NCBI RefSeq assembly: GCF_007741515.1
Contig: NZ_CP036263.1
Coordinates: forward strand, 1,550,001-1,614,000
From: Adhaeretor mobilis
GTDB lineage: Bacteria; Planctomycetota; Planctomycetia; Pirellulales; Lacipirellulaceae
Direction of reading: 5' to 3'
Length of the DNA stretch: 64,000 nt
Both the position numbers and the translations under genes were made by a program. The notes beneath the pieces are model-generated. The model was not told where the DNA came from, searched no databases, and worked only from the letters and a program-made list of their open reading frames with translations. How positions within the stretch are numbered: position 1 is the stretch's first letter; the number at the start of each line of letters is the position of its first letter. Of this stretch, positions 62,761 to 64,000 are shown one piece after another.

Positions 62761-64000
62761 TTACCCAGCCAGTGTCGCATCCAGCGTCTTCTGGTCGCGC
62801 TGGTAGATTGCTAGCTGCGTTTCGAAAGTCGAGAGCGGAACTTCCCAGACAGGGTCGGTATCCACATGCGACTGGCAGTGCGCGACTAGCAAACGATACA
62901 AGAACTTGAAGAGATGCCGCGGCACTCTTAATGTTGCGAACGCGTCGATGAGCCGCCGTTCGTCGATTGTATCGTCGAAGAGCATTTGTAGCCGTGGCTG
63001 CTGGTTTTCGGTGCCACAGGCAGCAACGCGAGCGTTGGCCAAATCATAGAGCGATTGGCCGGTCCATTCCAGTGAGGGCACCATGTTTTGCTTGTCGAGT
63101 CTTGCACGCTGAAAAAAGTCGCGGTCTTCGTTCAAAGCGTACTCAGATAGCTCCGCTGGAAGTAGCAATTTCAACCCAAAGCCCGGTTGCTTGAGGAACT
63201 TGTTGTCCAACAGCGGCCACACAAACGCTTTCATCTTAGGCAACGCGCCGCCGGTGAGGTGCGGCTCGTCTACTCGATCCACAAGCACGACCACGCCGGC
63301 ATAACCGAGCGCCTGTAGTACTCCTTGGAACTTGTAGAGCAGTTCATAGCGATCGTCCGTGCGATATTTATTCGGCAGGGGCTGTCCGTTGATGTCGCGA
63401 CCGGAGAACTGCATGAGCACCTGACGCAACGGGTGGGAATCGCGATTGATCGCCCGTAGGTGCTTCGACACACCCCGAGCCTGCATCCACCATCGCCAAA
63501 CTTGTGCCATCCAGGGTGCCCAGCCCAGGGCAATGATAAGCCAAGGCCAAACCGTAGCGAGCCAGCTGTAATTCTTCGTGTAGAGTATCGTGCCAATGAC
63601 GGCCGATTTGACTGCCACACCAATGCCACGGATGAACCAACTTTGCCATGGGTAGTAGCGCAATCGCTTTCGCAGGCGGTACCAGCGCGACTGAAACGTC
63701 TCAGTCAGTGAATTGTCGTAGCAGGCAGAAAGCAGTAGGAGATCGCGTTTCTGAAAACGGTCGAGTCGTTTCGCCGCGTCGGAGGGCAGCTTATTAACCT
63801 GCTCTCCGTTGCCGTTACTGCCATTGCCATTTCGGCGTACCCCTAGCACCTGATCCACTACGTCCGTCACGCCGAGGGACAGGATCGAATCCATGTGGTC
63901 CCATAGCTTCCATTCGGCTAGCACCTTATCGGGGCTGCGGCGCTTGCGACTGCTCAACCGGTCGGCAAATCGATCGAGAAATGGATTGAAGTCGTCGTAC
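62761..64000 (-). CDS. Membrane protein, probable P-loop NTPase, N-terminus outside window
   Basis: The frame is open to the right edge of the window; the first in-frame TTG is at 63957, but the sequence upstream (DDFNPFLDRFADRL) continues without a stop, so the gene is truncated. The visible 413 residues include two close hydrophobic helices (about 125-160, VAVKSAVIGTILY and WLATVWPWLIIALGWAPWM). A Walker B-like VVVLVDRVDEPHLTGG and LKLLLPAELSEYAL lie further on. This order resembles membrane-linked KAP-type or STAND-like P-loop proteins, whose Walker A would be outside the window. The Walker A is not seen, so the NTPase call is tentative. Confidence 0.6.
   Translation of the reverse strand, partial: YDDFNPFLDRFADRLSSRKRRSPDKVLAEWKLWDHMDSILSLGVTDVVDQVLGVRRNGNGSNGNGEQVNKLPSDAAKRLDRFQKRDLLLLSACYDNSLTETFQSRWYRLRKRLRYYPWQSWFIRGIGVAVKSAVIGTILYTKNYSWLATVWPWLIIALGWAPWMAQVWRWWMQARGVSKHLRAINRDSHPLRQVLMQFSGRDINGQPLPNKYRTDDRYELLYKFQGVLQALGYAGVVVLVDRVDEPHLTGGALPKMKAFVWPLLDNKFLKQPGFGLKLLLPAELSEYALNEDRDFFQRARLDKQNMVPSLEWTGQSLYDLANARVAACGTENQQPRLQMLFDDTIDERRLIDAFATLRVPRHLFKFLYRLLVAHCQSHVDTDPVWEVPLSTFETQLAIYQRDQKTLDATLAG

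Noticed and set aside
1-64000. tRNA, rRNA or riboswitch genes
   Set aside because: No stretch with a tRNA T-loop and acceptor pattern or a known riboswitch core was recognised by eye; a covariance search would be needed to exclude them.

Overview
The window looks like a chromosome segment from a planctomycete, most likely of the Pirellulales. This is inferred from family content, because no rRNA or tRNA gene was recognised. The supporting signs are a DUF1598-type secreted protein, a secreted hydrolase starting with the LEARELL type of planctomycetal N-terminus, a PEP-CTERM protein with dockerin-like Asp repeats, a very large GspK-like pseudopilin, a very Cys-rich secreted protein, and frequent TTG/GTG starts. 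There is no sign of an integrated prophage, plasmid or CRISPR array.

Layout. 1-13.9 kb: a truncated VOC-family gene, a 1269-residue secretin, DUF423 protein, glycerate 2-kinase, the DUF1598-type protein, a DUF11 lipoprotein, a stand-alone LigD-type phosphoesterase domain protein, a membrane-anchored coiled-coil protein and a DUF2513 protein. 13.9-23.9 kb: a sugar cluster made of a GT4-like glycosyltransferase and a translationally coupled HAD phosphatase, a second GT4, then a GH13_18 phosphorylase and a GT81 synthase. I read it as glucosylglycerate or mannosylglucosylglycerate solute metabolism. It is interrupted by an orphan PhnD-type binding protein and an unknown secreted protein on the other strand. 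24.0-28.2 kb: a tightly overlapping operon of FAD oxidoreductase, DUF1365, cyclopropane-fatty-acid-synthase-like methyltransferase and DUF1295 protein for membrane lipid modification. It is followed by an SGNH hydrolase and a small unknown secreted protein.

30.2-48.2 kb: a type IV pilus / type II secretion-like assembly locus with PilB, PilT, a second PilB/GspE, PilC/GspF, four pseudopilins and a 2034-residue GspK/PilX-like protein. The secretin at the left end of the window could be its outer-membrane pore; no prepilin peptidase is present. 48.4-54.5 kb: a PEP-CTERM repeat protein, a TlpA-like thioredoxin, a GHSRG alpha/beta hydrolase with dockerin-like repeats and a CsgG/LpoB-like lipoprotein. 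54.8-64.0 kb: a small unknown protein, XerC/D recombinase, DUF899 protein followed by a TfoX-domain remnant, an NtrC-type response regulator, a lactate permease, the Cys-rich secreted protein, a lipoprotein and a truncated membrane protein.

The most unusual feature is the density of short palindromic repeat families in gene junctions. Around the pseudopilin genes, several of these repeats lie inside the reading frames and encode long, basic, proline-rich prepilin leaders. Downstream of the TlpA-like gene, palindromes are nested inside one another, and one of them supplies the stop codon of the neighbouring gene.
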